A DNA stretch of 64,000 nucleotides from Inia geoffrensis (lineage: Eukaryota; Chordata; Mammalia; Artiodactyla; Iniidae): assembly GCA_036417435.1 (NCBI GenBank), contig CM070904.1, forward strand, positions 128,588,695 to 128,652,694. The letters are read 5' to 3'. Both the position numbers and the translations under genes were made by a program. Of the stretch, positions 46,630 to 59,384 are shown piece after piece. Under the pieces are notes generated by a model. The model was not told the DNA's origin, did no database searches, and worked only from the letters and a program-made list of their open reading frames with translations. The number at the start of each line of letters is the position of its first letter. Within the stretch, counting starts at the first letter, position 1.

Positions 46630-47200
46630 AAAAGGGGTCCCTCTTGTGAACCCCACAGGCCAGTGAAGCTTAGTGAAGCTTGTCAAGATGTTCTGAGCAC
46701 GTCAATGTGCAGCCTAACTCTGAATATAAGGGGAGGTTAGGACCACTCAGAAGAGGTTCATTCACTCTTGACTCCTAACTTAGGAAGATCACGGAGAGAA
46801 CTTTTGAAAAAATTCAACCTGGGCTTTGGTTCTCCAGAAAATTATTGGAAGATGCTAATTAATTAACAAACATCCTTCTCTCCCGTTTCTGAATTGAGAA
46901 CAGAGTATTGTGTGGATGTTACTGGTAAAGCTACAGCAGAGAACTCTAACACCACTTTAACCTAGAACTTGAGAACTCATTACCCAAACCAGTTCCCCAA
47001 GCACAGGCATAACAGCTGAAATTGGGAGAGCAGAGATCTGCTTGAGCCCTGTTTATCTGTTTACTGCACAGAAACTAAAGCCCCTGATGCCCTTGGTTGC
47101 ATGGATGGCTCTGTCCCATAGCTAACATTCCCAAGAGATGTCCAGTTGCCCAAGGCTCATCATTCAGACTAGGCATTGAGCCTTCCTTGGGGAAGATATA

Positions 47201-47202
<2 letters not shown>

Positions 47203-47264
<62 letters not shown>
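47203..47264 (+). repeat. Compound (GT)18(GA)13 microsatellite
   Basis: Uninterrupted GT units followed directly by uninterrupted GA units. The rest of 46650-48060 shows no gene; 47880-48060 is a decayed plus-strand L2 fragment (caatccattctcaatactgc, agtcagagtgagctttctag). Confidence 0.95.
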
Positions 47265-47879
47265 TTGTGTGCATACTCCCTCTGAACTAGTAGAGAGAGT
47301 TCCCTCATAGAAATAGAAAGCTAGAGGAATAAGTTTTCCCTTTCATTGACTAGCTCTCACGAGGTTATGCCGTGTAGCAAACAATCCCTCACACTGTAGG
47401 ACGTATAGCTGCAAAGACTGATTTCACATTTAGTTACGTGTTAATTGGCTACAGTGTTATGGCTCCATTCCATATGTCTTCCTTATCCTCAGATGCCTCA
47501 GGAAGCAGCCTCATGTTAATTTCTTGGCAGAAGGAAAAACACAAGAGATCTGGCAAGGAGCATGTATATGTCATGTTTCATATGCCATTAATCAAATCAG
47601 GTCACATGGCCAAGTCCAACATCATTGGGGCAGGGATGTATAGTCTTATCACAGGAAGGTAAATCCTTGGGAACAAAAGCACAATCTACCCCACACCCTC
47701 ATAGCACCAAATCTGCATCAGAGTAGACTAGGAGAATGGTAAAGAATGGTAAGTGGTGTTTTCCAACTTCACTTTCCCAAGTCAGTGGCTCAGTGACCAA
47801 TTCCAGACATGTTGAGAACAAATGAAATGTGGTATGGATGACAAATTTAAGTTGACTTCTAAAATGCTCTTAAGTCTGT

Positions 47880-48060
47880 CTACTTCCACTTATTTTAATG
47901 TTCCCATCCTGGTCCATGTCACAGAACCTTTTCCTGGTCTCCTTCCTTTAAGTTGGCCCCTCCAATCCATTCTCAATACTGCAGTCAGAGTGAGCTTTCT
48001 AGAGTGCAATCCAGTCCTGTCATTCCCTGTGTAAAACACTTTTGTACCTGCAACTTGGAC
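47880..48060 (+). mobile_element. L2 LINE fragment
   Basis: Reading plus, the residues LQSILNTAVRVSF match the reverse-transcriptase thumb of L2/CR1-type LINEs (pattern LQSILHTAARV). Both flanks are decayed. Confidence 0.6.
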
Positions 48061-48074
48061 TAAAAAATATAGCT

Positions 48075-48282
48075 GGGCTTCCCTGGTGGCGCAGTGGTTG
48101 AGACTCCGCCTGCCGATGCAGGGGACGCAGGTTCGTGCCCTGGTCCGGGAAGATCCCACATGCCGCGGAGCGGGTGGGCCAGTGAGCCATGGCCTCTGAG
48201 CCTGCGCGTCCGGAGCCCGTGCTCCGCAAAGGGAGAGGCCACAACAGTGAGAGGCCCGCGTACCACACACACACACACAAAT
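48075..48282 (+). mobile_element. CHR-family SINE with (CA)n tail
   Basis: Sense SINE gggcttccctggtggcgcag to gtaccacacacaca. The expected poly(A) tail has become a CA repeat running into aaatatatatatagct, which matches the left flank aaatatagct (48065-48074) and so includes the target duplication. Confidence 0.94.
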
Positions 48283-48295
48283 ATATATATAGCTA

Positions 48296-48455
48296 ATATT
48301 TTTTGCTCACTATGTTCCAGACAGGTTTGTGAAACAATATACGTATTATTTATTTAATCCTCATGGAAACACCACTAAATACTGCCTTTTACTAGTACTT
48401 AATAGATGAGGGCCAGAGACCCAGAAAGATTAAATAACTTTCCCCTGTTGAGGCA
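48296..48455 (-). repeat. MIR SINE fragment
   Basis: Antisense MIR: tgctcactatgttccagaca, tttatttaatcctcatggaa, gagacccagaaagattaaat. Confidence 0.65.
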
Positions 48456-48482
48456 GGGCTTTGAATGCAAGAAGAGTGAGTC

Positions 48483-48985
48483 TGTGGTAGCCAACCTCCA
48501 AGATGGCCCCCAACCATCCCATTGTGTACTCCCTTCCCACACCCTCTCAGGGTTGGCTGTGTGACCAATAGAAAATGACAGAAGTGGTAGTGTGTGACTT
48601 CCAAGGCTAGGTCATAAAAGACATTGCAGCTTCTGCCTTGCTGTGTTTCTGAGATCCCTCTCTGGAGATGGGCAGCTGCCGTGTTATGAGGAAACTCAGG
48701 CAGCTCTATGAAGAGGCCCACGTGATGAGGAACTTATGTCTCCTGCCAACAACCAGCAAGGAACTGAGGCCTGACGAGTGGTGCGAGTGAACCACCTTGG
48801 AATCAGGTCCTCAAGACTTGAGATGACCACAGCCCTGGCCAACCCCTGACTACTGCCTCAGGAGAGACTCCAGGTAAGCTGCCCCCAAAATCTTGAGCAT
48901 GGGAACTACAAGGCGATAAATGTATATTGCTTTAAGCTACAAAGTTTGGGGGTATTTTGTTGCACAGCAGTAGGTAACTAATACA
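48483..48985 (+). mobile_element. MLT1-type MaLR LTR
   Basis: Starts tgtggtagccaacctccaag, ends ggtaactaataca, with gtcataaaagacattgcagc, ttgctttaagctacaaagtt and ggtattttgttgcacagcag in MLT1 order. Solo LTR of the ERVL-MaLR group, diverged. Confidence 0.85.
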
Positions 48986-49129
48986 GTACAACCCTCACAC
49001 TCAACCCAGCTCTTAAGACCACTGGGCAGAACGCAATGGTATCCCACTACTACGGAGTATGGCAGAGAGTGGAACTTCCTATGGACAAAATTCAAGCCAG
49101 GAGCAGAAGATAAGATGGTAAGATGTTAC

Positions 49130-49480
49130 AGTCCAAGCTAGGATAGTCAAGGAGATACTCACAGAGAAAGCAACACTTGATGAGAGACCTGGAGGTGGTG
49201 ATGCAGCGAGCCCCCTGGTTATGTGGGGAAGAGCCTTCCAGGAAGGGAACAGCAAGTGCAAAGGCCCTGAGGTGAGTGTGCCTGTCATGTTCAAGGACAC
49301 TGAGGAGGGTCACGTGGCCAGAAGGAATGAGTGCAGGGGTATGAAGTAGGATACAAGATCCGAGAAGGACCAGATCAAGCAGTGGCCTCAAGTGTGATGT
49401 TCAGGACCTTGGCTTTCAGGCTGAGTGAGATGGAAAGCCATTGGAGGGATCTGACGAGAGGAGTGACTCCGTTCAACTCA
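49130..49480 (-). mobile_element. L2 LINE 3' region, antisense
   Basis: gggaacagcaagtgcaaagg and gatggaaagccattggaggg are hallmark antisense segments of L2. Similar shorter pieces occur at about 34690-34790 and 61430-61640. Confidence 0.6.
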
Positions 49481-49534
49481 TCTTTACTGCCTTCCTGCAT
49501 TCCTAACAATAATTGTTGAACAGAATGAAGCAAT

Positions 49535-49735
49535 TGTAGCTAATACTAGTTAGCTGATGGCCATATGCCAGGCATTAGATAACACACTCTACATGAATTA
49601 AAGGTGTTCACAGGACATCTCTGGACATCGCCATTCTGCAGGTGGGGAAACTGAGTCTTGGGGAGGTAGAGTGGCCCTTGTGTGGTCATACAGCCAATGA
49701 GCACTGGAGCTCAGTCTGAGCCCAGACCGTGTGGA
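49535..49735 (-). repeat. MIR SINE fragment
   Basis: Antisense MIR: ctgatggccatatgccaggc, ctgcaggtggggaaactgag, tcatacagccaatgagcact. Confidence 0.7.
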
Positions 49736-51530
49736 CTTCCTGATGAAGGAGTTACTGTTAATATGAATCAAAGTCAAACGTGAGGCTGATGATCAACAAA
49801 GCTCTTCTTCTAATAATCTTAGTCCTGCGAGACCACCTCCTGCCGTGAGTTCCTTGCCCGGCCCCACCGTTGATTCTTCGTGCGTCATCCCCAGGCATCT
49901 CATGGGCCAAGGGAGACAGCACCGCCTGTGGCCCAGGTGGACTGGAATTTAACATCTGCTTCCACAATCTCTCTAGGCCAATAGTGAAGCTTCAATAGTG
50001 AAGACCTCAATTTCCGTGACAGTCAGGATTGCTATATGAATCGTGTAGCACAGGATAAACACTAAATTAATACCAATAGCTATGATTTTCTTTTCATCGC
50101 TTTTTGGAGAGAAATCTTAAATCTGTACCTACACATACTGCCTTTTAGACGATGTATTACAGTATTCCATACGGTGAAGTACATTCCATGTGCTCTATAA
50201 GGTCTGAGTAAAAGGAACTAGATTTGGGGTTTTGTCCTAATAACCTCTCATTGTTGGTTTCATCCCAACGACGTGACTGTTCTAAACAATGGCAAACATC
50301 TATGCAGCTCTTTATGAAGACAGATTCTTTCTGTCAAAAGCCATTAGCATTTAATATACTCACTCCTCAGTGGCCAGAGAGAGATGTGATAATGGAGATT
50401 TAAAAAATGAGTTTGTCACAAAGCAGACCAGTGACATTCATCTTGCTATAGAATCTCACCATCTAATGGGGTTCTCCCTGGCTCTGCTGACGAGGCTCCT
50501 TTTTTAAATGGACTTCCTTAGTCGCACATGAGCGTCATTGACGAACACAGTCTATCAGGGCCTCACCTTGCCTCTTATTAATACCCCCACGTGGGTGCTG
50601 GGGTCCACCAGGCACCTGCACCATTATTTTCAAATCAATCAGTGGTTTCCCAGATCATCATATGGGGCTTTCAAGTGATGATGTTCGTGCAGCAAGGACG
50701 TCGCACTTGAAACATTCAAGGATTCCCAGCCACGAAACACATGACGGCAGAAAACAGTTGCCAGGGACTATTTAAGGACTCATCATATCATAATGTTTTG
50801 TGGCTTTTTTCTCAGAAAGAATGAAATATATCTCTTTGGTGTCTCCTAGTGGAGAAAAATCTCTCGGAGAAGCCTAACTCAAGTATAGCCTTGGAAGGTC
50901 AACCTTTTAAAAGAAAATAAGAACACTTGGGTCCTCATGACACAGATGTGTAGCATCTCAGCTCCCACCTGCCTCATAGCTCTGTCAGGGCACGTAAAGC
51001 AGATCCAGCTGGACAGGCGGATGCTCCCCAGTCAAGGCATTTATAGTCTCGTTGACCTTGTGCACTTTTCGTGGTGGCCTGGGAGGCGATGCTATGGACA
51101 CAATGTCTAACAGAGAAGAATAATGATAAACAAAGGAGGTTCAGCCCCAAAACTGAGGATGGAAGTTGTGGGTGAGGCAGGGTAGTCAGAGCAGAAACAT
51201 GCATGTTGGACCATGCATCCTCTGAAAAGACAAGTAAAGGAAAAAAAGAGTAGATGGGCGAGATAAACAAGATGCCAACAAGGTCAGGTGACAGGGCTTG
51301 AAAGGTAGGGCAGACAGACTAGAACCCACACGCTGTGTGAGGAGAATGCTGCTGTGGGCGGCCTGGAGCTCCTGGTAGAGGGACCCTTTAAATGCCCGTC
51401 ACAGATCCAGCGCTGCTCTGGGTCTCCGCCCCGCCTTGGCCTCCCTCCACCTGCTCCCAATGGGCCATCCTCACCACACCTTTGCACTTTCTAGACTGTT
51501 CCATTCCTCTTTGCCTTGACTTTTTCAACC
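49736..51530. other. Repeat-poor gene-free interval
   Basis: I recognise no repeat family or exon here. 49980-50960 is AT-moderate, contains no simple repeat, and looks single-copy. Such stretches near a developmental regulator can be conserved non-coding elements, but conservation cannot be seen from one sequence. Confidence 0.4.
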
Positions 51531-51534
51531 ATCT

Positions 51535-51920
51535 TCAGGCACATACAGCTATTTATTGAGCACTGACCACGTGCCACTGCGTGTTCTAGATCTTGGTGAT
51601 CCATGGGTCGTACAAGGGACAGCACAAGTGGAGTTTCACTCCTGCGAGCACACAAGCAAGGAGCCCCACAGGTAATTATACCCTTGCCCCTGTATTAAGT
51701 GCTAAGGATGTGATGACCAGAGAAGAGCCAGGAACATGGGTTTGCCCGGAGTGGACGAGGCGGGTCCCAGCAGAGAGGCCAGCTCCCAGAAGGCAGTGGA
51801 ACGGAGGGTGGCCTGAAAAGCGTGTGGGGAGGGGGAGGGCGACACAGGGTGGGGCTGCCTGGTGGAGGGTCTGGTGCGCCAGGAGGAGTGTGGAACTTGT
51901 GTGGAAGGTAAGGCAAATCC
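51535..51920 (-). mobile_element. L2 LINE 3' end, antisense
   Basis: gctatttattgagcactgac, cgtgccactgcgtgttctag and cttggtgatccatgggtcgt follow the antisense L2 3' terminus. Confidence 0.55.
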
Positions 51921-53257
51921 CTTTCCTCTGCCTGGTGATCCTCCCCTTCCTGGAAGGGGAGAACCCACTTTCCTGACTCGCTTGGGGTACATCCTAGCAG
52001 GTGGGCCCCCGGAGCAGAAGATGACACCCTATCATTGCCGTGGGCACAGGGTCTCACACGTGGAGATGGGTCGAACTCACACGTTTGTGGAATGAGTGAC
52101 GGAGTAAACAAAAGATGAATGGTTGGAAGAATGACAATATTACACCCCTGACTATAGGAAAGAATCTTGGTCTCTGGATATGGCTTTTTGGTCTGAAATG
52201 CTGCACTGGTACCCAAAATGATTTTTAAAAACCTCCCTATTCCACAGGGATTCTTTATACGGGAGTTGGAATCTCCTCAGCAAGTCCTGCAGCATCAGAC
52301 AGCTCAGGACTTTCATCCAGCTGGGGGCTCTGTCCCCTGGTGGGGAAGGAGGGGAAGGCGTGGTGAGAGCTGGCGGGGTCCTGACGGCGGTTTTGGTGGA
52401 CCATTATTGCCAGGGCCATTTGTTCGTGTCCTGATGCTCTGTCCTTATTGGGCAGAGCCGCCCGTTATGGGCTGGCTTCCCGCCCCTAGTGTGTGCGCGC
52501 AGTTTGTAAATTCGTTTTAACAGAGGTTAAGCAAAAATCTATTTGAGAATATAAATGAATTGGTGATGCACACGGTGTTTTCAAGCTAAATGAATTGATT
52601 TTGGATAAAGTTTACTGTGCTCAGTGTTTATACTGTACACTATTTCACGCATACAGTTATACAACCCCAGAAAGAGGCATGTGGTAATTACGACTAGAAT
52701 CCGAAATTGCATCGTTAAAACACTCTGAATGGGTCTGGATTTATTGACCTGGGAGATGGTCATTGTCACAATTTAGCCCAGAAAACTGGTTATAGAAGGA
52801 GCTATTCTTACACTCCTTGATAAACCGAGTGTCTGAATGTTTGCCTGGGCAAGTGAAAGAATACATTGTGAAGGGTGATGATAAAATGCTTTTTTAAGTC
52901 ATAATATTTAAGTCATTTTTGGTTCTTTTTTATCTATATTTCTAACTTCTCTACTGTGTATTTCTGCATTTCTCACCCAATTTTCTTTAGTGAAGCACAG
53001 TCTAGTTAATTTCCAAATATGGCAATTTAAAAAACAAAAATTTTTAACCATAAAAGGAGGTAACTCCTCACATTTTCATTTGGTTTTCAAAGGATTTTTC
53101 TTTCTCATCCCTCCCTCCTGACATAGGGATCTTTAGAACATTTGGAATCCTGAGGGTAAAAACATAGTGGCTGACTCATATTAAACTAAGGTGTCCTAGT
53201 TGGTGAAACCCACCTGCAGAATCCTTGACAGTTTTTTTTCTTAACTTTTATCATGTG

Positions 53258-53307
<50 letters not shown>

Positions 53308-53848
53308 ATGTGTGGTAGAGGTTGCAGTTTCATGGCTGCCTTTACATATGATGTTTGAAATACATTTCTTTGCACTTTAAAATGTCAGTATCTTGACTTT
53401 CACCCCTACTCTGGTTCTCCTGAGTCATCCAGCTTGCCTACATATATTTCTTAACATCAAATATTGTATTTTAAAAGGCCTTCCCAAAACCTCTCTGAGA
53501 TTCCTTCTTGAACCATTTAAGAAACTTACACTTCACCCCAGTGTGTTTACAGGTTAGGTTTGTGGATTAGGAAAAAAGTGGTCAGCACCATAGTTGCTTC
53601 TGTTGCAAATTTCTTTTTCCTCCCTTATTGTAATAACTGATGAAAAATAGCAAGGGATGAGCGTTTTAGAAAGCCCCGTCTGCCTCATCATGCATGGATG
53701 CAGTTGGAGGTGCAGATGTGCACTCAGTGAGCTTTCTTTCAACCCTCAGTCCCACCCTTCTGGCTTCCTTGCTGGCGTACCTAGGTGCCCAGCTCAGGGC
53801 ATGGATGTTTTCTTTGTGTTTGCTGGATCACACTTAGTACATTAGGGC
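51921..53848. other. Intergenic interval
   Basis: No gene recognised. 52500-53230 is AT rich and without recognisable repeats. A (TG)n microsatellite is at 53259-53305. Confidence 0.4.
53259..53305 (+). repeat. (TG)n microsatellite
   Basis: About 23 uninterrupted TG units. Confidence 0.97.
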
Positions 53849-54010
53849 TGGCTCACTCCTTCTTTCTGCAGATACTGATGGAGGGGCCCCATGTGCCAGA
53901 TGCTCAGGGGACAGCAGTGGCGGGGCGGGGGCACAGGTGAGGAAGATGGAGAGCTGCCCTTGAGAGCTTACAGCCTGCGGGGAGAGACTGGGAAATACCT
54001 GCTGATAGCT
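53849..54010 (-). mobile_element. L2 LINE fragment, antisense
   Basis: ccatgtgccagatgctcagg, ggacagcagtggcggggcgg and ttgagagcttacagcctgcg follow the antisense L2 3' region. Diverged. Confidence 0.45.
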
Positions 54011-54489
54011 TCTTGGTCTTGTAGAGTCCACAAGCAGGGAGCAGCTGGGACGCCCTTCATTCGTCTTGAGGGACCCAGACTCCCCTGGAGGAGGTGGTCT
54101 CTGGATCAGGCTCCAGGGAAGGTGGGTGTCATCCAGGGAGGAGATGGGAGACTGCAGGGTATGATCTGGGGAGGGGCACCCAGCTCAGGGCTGAGGGGCC
54201 AGAAAGAGAGGTTGGTGCATAGGATTGCGGGGGGAGGGGGACGGGAGGTTAGAGGTGGGATCAATGGGGTAAGGGAAGGGCAGTGTGAGGAGGGTGAAAA
54301 GATCTCAAGAAAAGTTGGAGAAGCGATGAAGTCTGGCCTGGAGAAGGCTCCTGGGGGTTGGTGAGCTGCCTCACCTCAGATGCCTGAAGTGTGGGTGACA
54401 GGGGAGATGGATCCTGTGTCTTTCCAAGTAATGGAAACAGAATTAACGACATGCAGGGAAGAAGGAGGAACATTTGAGGATGAATATGA

Positions 54490-54700
54490 GCAATGACAGC
54501 GGTTTACTGAGTAGGGCTTTACATATGTTACCTCACTTAATTCTCTCAGCAATGCTATGAGGTGGGAACTATTGTTATTCCCATTTTACAGAAGGGGTAA
54601 CTGAGGCCAGAGCAGTTGAGTAAGGTACCCGGCATCATGAGCTGCTAAGTGGTGGAGCTGGGATTTGAAACCAGGAAGGCAGGTTCCCAAGCCTGTCCCA
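54490..54700 (-). repeat. MIR SINE, nearly complete
   Basis: Antisense MIR: ttacatatgttacctcactt, cagcaatgctatgaggtggg, cccattttacagaaggggta and gtggagctgggatttgaaac in the right order. Confidence 0.85.
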
Positions 54701-57077
54701 ATGAGAGCCAAGCAACCATGGGGTAGGTAGCCACCTTCTAAGGCAGAGAGGCTTTCATCATTGGAAATTTTCTAGAAGGGGGAGGTAGAGTGGGTTTTGC
54801 GGATGCCTCCCCAGCACTTACACCCTCTCCTTCCCCAACAAACTCCAGTTTGCATTTGGGCATCTAAATTGTCCCGGGAAAGATGACTGACCCTTGCGGT
54901 CGGGAGGAGCTTGGCTGATGTTTGCACAGCACAGCCACCATGGTCACCGGGCTGCTTGACCAGAGCGTGCTCGAAGCTCATCACCTCTGGGCGTTTAGTG
55001 ATTATTTCTGACCGGGGGGTATTGATAGGAAGGAAGAGTGGAAGGTATCAAGGAATTAAGTTGTTAACTTTGGGAGGAAATATGCCGATCAGACAGATCT
55101 CAAAGGAAGAGCAGCTGACCTTTTGAGGCGGGAGAGAGAAAACAGGCAGATCTGGATTCTGCCACCTACTAGAGGAGGCACGGGGAACCTTCATGCTCAC
55201 TTCCACCCCCCTGCCCTGGCCACAGCCCCCCACGTTATGACAACAGCATCAGAGCTGAGCAAAAACACGTGCAAATGAAGGCCCGTTTATTAAGAGAGTG
55301 CCAAGTTAGCTGTGTCTCAGGGAACCTGGGAAGAGCCCTTGCCGCAGCAAGAAGGATGCTTTGGAGAAGAAAATGGCTCATCAGAGAAGGACTTCGTGAT
55401 CCAGTGGGCTCCATGGCTTCTCAGGACAGTTGGCCTGAGCTTCTCCGGTTGCCTCTGGTAGGTTCTGGGTTGGTCGCAAAAGAAATAAGCAGTTTCATAT
55501 CCGTATGTCAATTATTCGAATCACTGGCTCATGTTCTGGGGGGACCATGGGCTGAAGGGAGGAGAGCTTGCGCTCCTGGGCCCCCAGGAAGGTTGGCCAG
55601 GGTTCCCAGCAATGCACACAGCTCACTACTCAATTGGCTTCTCTGCCCGACCCCTCGCGGACCGCAGAAGGAAATGGGGCCATGCACTGATGGGTCCCCC
55701 ACTGCTAAGACATAGTTCCATTTTGTTTCTTGCAAGCCGAAGTATGCCAGCTGGTTTGGTTGAGGTCCTGTTGCCATCTGTCAGGGATGCTGTCAAAGGA
55801 ATCACTCTTCCGGAAGGTGGATCTTGGGACCTTTGCTTCAACTGTAAGATTCCCTTATTTTCTTGGTATGATTCAATATAATGTATTTTTATTTTTTTCC
55901 AAAATGCAGGTGTGAAACACCCTTAAAGATGTGGTCTTAATTACTTTATCCTCACAAACATGTCTGAGACAAAAAGATATAAAGCATTTTAACCTAAACT
56001 TCTGCAACTATGTATCACTGGTAGGATTGCTATCCTGGGTGTGAGAGGCTTAAACTAGAAATAAATTTGCTCACATATGCCTCAGAAAGCAGAATTCTTA
56101 AGCTGACTTACAGCACAGCTTCACAAGGCAAGTTCAAGCTAACATCTTGAAATTTTAAATGGTGGTACAAAGAAATTACTCTCATTTTCTTGGGTTTAAA
56201 ATGCAGTAAGTGAATCAGGGAAATTTGAACTGAGTACTCGATCTTTATATGTTTGAACAAGTGATATAAATTATGGTTATTTTTAACAGGATTATGAAGA
56301 TTAGCTAAATCATTTGAGAGTGCAAGATGTCAAAGTTCAAAGCCAAGCATAATATACTTGCAAAGATGAGTATAATTAGAGTGGAAGAGGGCAATGAGAA
56401 ATTAATAGAGTTTTAACGTCAAAGACACATGCAGATGTGTATAATCCACAAATCCTCTCTTGGAAGACACTCCATCCTAACAACTCCCTTGATCTTGACA
56501 TTCTCCAGTGTGCTTTTCATTCTTCAGACTCTCCCAGAGTGCAGGTGCAGACAGCATCCTTTGGTAGGTCAGGGGAGCAAGTGGCCAGGAGGCCCACACG
56601 GTGACAAGAATCAGCCCTGAGCAGGACTCTGCTCTCAGAGAGAAGGTGCTCAGTTGCACCACTAGAGGGAGCACACAGTACACACATGATGGTTATTAGG
56701 GCTGGAAGGGAAGGGGGAGACAGAGAGATGGAGAGAGACAGAGACAGAATTCACAAGAGCCTGGGGACCTAAGATAATAGAAGGCCCTCATAGGCTGGGA
56801 GGAAAGTCTGCCGTCTGTTAATGAACTTGTAGTGAGAAGCACAGGAGATGATTGGAAATCCTGTTGTCAATCTGAACGTAAACACCCTAAACAATTTCTG
56901 CAATTTCTAAGGCAAGTAAGCAAAACATGGTATTGTAATAATACTCTAGGTTTGTCACCTCAGATTATATTCACAAAATCAGGGTATGAAAGTAAAGGGT
57001 GGCTGATTCTTTCCAGAGTTACTGTGACTGGTTTTTTTTTCTTTTTTTTAACTCTGATAATTAAAGGAAGATGGGTA
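54701..57077. other. Intergenic interval
   Basis: No gene or large repeat recognised. A small MIR-like piece may lie at 55140-55190 (gatctggattctgccaccta). A partial CTCF-like motif CCACTAGAGGGAGC lies at 56659-56672. 55920-56420 is AT rich and single-copy-looking. Confidence 0.4.
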
Positions 57078-57090
57078 TAAACACAATTTT

Positions 57091-57312
57091 GCTTTGTTTT
57101 GTTTCGTTTTGTTTTTTTGTGGTACGCTGGCCTCTCACCGCTGTGGCCTCTCCCGTTGCGGAGCACAGGCTCCAGACCCACAGGCTCAGTGGCCATGGCT
57201 CACGGGCCCAGCCGCTCCGTTGGCATGTGGGATCCTCCCGGACCGGGGCACGAACCCGTGTCCCCTGCACTGACAGGTGGACTTTCAACCACTGCGCCAC
57301 CAGGGAAGCCCC
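57091..57312 (-). mobile_element. CHR-family SINE with target duplication
   Basis: Antisense SINE with T-rich tail (gttttgtttcgttttgtttt) and head ending accagggaagccc. Exact duplication taaacacaatttt at 57078-57090 and 57313-57325. Confidence 0.97.
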
Positions 57313-57596
57313 TAAACACAATTTTTATAAACCTAAAGTAGAGGCTAACTGAATTAAGAACAGAATGTCTCTTCTTTCAAATACAAGAAAAAGTAAAAGA
57401 AAAAAAAAAATATATATATATATATTTCTAAACGATGGGAAATGAAGGGAACAACGATGGGTCCCCAAAGAGAGAAAGTGTGACACCACAGGGCAAGAAC
57501 AAGTGGAAGAGAATTGTTCAAGTTCCAGAATTTTAAAAATGAGACATGTTTGGGGGGAGGGCAATAGCAATTTTCTGCATATAAAAGGCACACTTT

Positions 57597-57794
57597 GGGG
57601 CTTCCCTGGTGGCACAGTGGTTGAGAGTCCGCCTGCCGATGCAGGGGACACGGGTTCATGCCCCGGTCCGGGAGGATCCCACGTGCCACGGAGTGGCTGG
57701 GCCCGTGAGCCATGGCCGCTGAGCCTGTGCGTCCGGAGCCTGTGCTCCACAACGGGAGAGGCCACAACAGTAAGAGGCCCGCGTACCGCAAAAA
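57597..57794 (+). mobile_element. CHR-family SINE with target duplication
   Basis: Sense SINE from ggggcttccctggtggcaca to gtaccgca plus A run. Exact duplication aaaaggcacactt at 57583-57595 and 57795-57807. Confidence 0.97.
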
Positions 57795-58119
57795 AAAAGG
57801 CACACTTAAAGCAAAAGAAGGGTGAAGGATTACAAATGAATGTCTGGGCAAAGGTACACCAGGCAAGAAGACAAAACGCCTACAACAGGGAGGAAAATCG
57901 CGTTGGGGCACGTCCTCTATCCTCATCGGCCGGCCGAGCTCCTGAGCACTCAGGCTCCACTCCATCTGTGGGGCAGCACATCTGCACCCGTGCAGACCAG
58001 ACATCTGACAGCCCTCCTGACATCGCCAGGAGGCTGTCTCCGGGGACATCAGCTCAGCCTAGACAAGACCACACCCTGATCTTGTCCCCAGCCTTCTATC
58101 CCTCCAGTCTTTCACACAT

Positions 58120-58120
<1 letters not shown>

Positions 58121-58166
<46 letters not shown>
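58121..58166 (+). repeat. (CA)n microsatellite
   Basis: About 23 uninterrupted CA units. Confidence 0.97.
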
Positions 58167-58167
<1 letters not shown>

Positions 58168-58318
58168 CCATCCTGCCTTACCAGTCCAGCTTAGCATCCC
58201 TGCTTTAGAGAAGACTTCTCCCCTGAAACCTCCCTTCCCAACAGTTTATACCAGACCCCAATCATGTGCTTTTATAACCCCCTACGTGTCTCCTTCACTG
58301 GAGTTATTGCAGTTCCTG

Positions 58319-58322
<4 letters not shown>

Positions 58323-58370
<48 letters not shown>
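58323..58370 (+). repeat. (TG)n microsatellite
   Basis: About 24 uninterrupted TG units, complementary in sequence to the CA tract 156 bp to the left. Confidence 0.97.
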
Positions 58371-58372
<2 letters not shown>

Positions 58373-59384
58373 ATTGTTCCATGTCTGTCTCTGCTGAAAT
58401 GTCAGCCCTGGGAGAGCAGAGCATGAGTGCATTTTGTTCACCACCCAATCACCAGCGCCAAGTAAGGTGCTAGGGGCAGAGCTGGTATTTGATGTTTGTT
58501 GAAGAAATAAATGACATGAATAGCCAAAGCCCTGAGAACCATCGAAATGCCTCGAAAAGAGAAAGGGAAGTGGATCCTACAGCCAGGAAATGGACACCAT
58601 TTAAATATTTCTCATGAGGTTTTTGTTTTATTTACATGGAAAAATGCTAATCATACAAGTAAAAATAAAATACAATTCAAACTTGTGTCTACAGATAGCT
58701 GAAGATATTTATTTACCCAGGAACTCAAAACTGACTGAGAAAATATCAGAGAATGGATAACATTATATTTTGAAATAAACTATTCGGAGTACACCTAACA
58801 GATGACATAAATACAACTTTATATAAAATAAACTAAGTAGCTAACATCCTGATATTATCTCCTAAGCACCCCCTTTAGTCTAAGCAACAGGGAAGTCAAT
58901 TTCTTTGATGTTAGAAATCTTTACCAACCAATCCTGAAATCCTTCTCGCCATATTTACTTTATGTCTCAGCTTTAGACAGGGATCACGTGAGAAAGGGGC
59001 TCAGAGCAGACTTGTTCAGTGGCGGCGCTCAGCTGTCCTGAATTGTCACAGTAACAGGTGGCCTCCACCGCCCAGGTCCCCAGCTTGGCCAGACACCAAA
59101 TAGGTCGCGGCTTTGCCGCGTGACCCCAACCCCACCTGGTCTCCTGTCAACCAAAGTTCCCACGTAGGAGAGGTGACCTGGGAAGGTTCTGAGCTGTTCA
59201 GGCCCTTGTGCTGTCACGTATATTAATAGAGTTGCTGTGAAACTGTTGGGACTGAAAAAAGAACAACAAAGTGAGTCAGCTGCAAATTCCTTGCATCAGC
59301 TGGTGCTGAGCTGGTTCCAGTCAGCAGTGGAAGCCCCTGGAAATGTCTTGAACCATCAGAGGCCGGAGTCAAAATTGTTTTTTT

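Larger units (their letters stand above)
57808..59384. other. Intergenic with paired CA/TG microsatellites and an L2 end
   Basis: No gene. It contains the CA and TG tracts listed separately and an L2 3' terminus at about 58385-58515 (ttttgttcaccacccaatca, ggtatttgatgtttgttgaa). 58520-59000 is AT rich. Confidence 0.45.

Noticed and set aside
57503..58426. 307-codon plus-strand frame and the 231-codon minus-strand frame overlapping it
   Set aside because: Both read through a CHR SINE, and the plus frame also through two microsatellites. The same SINE-derived peptide appears at every CHR copy in the window, so apparent similarity is repeat homology.
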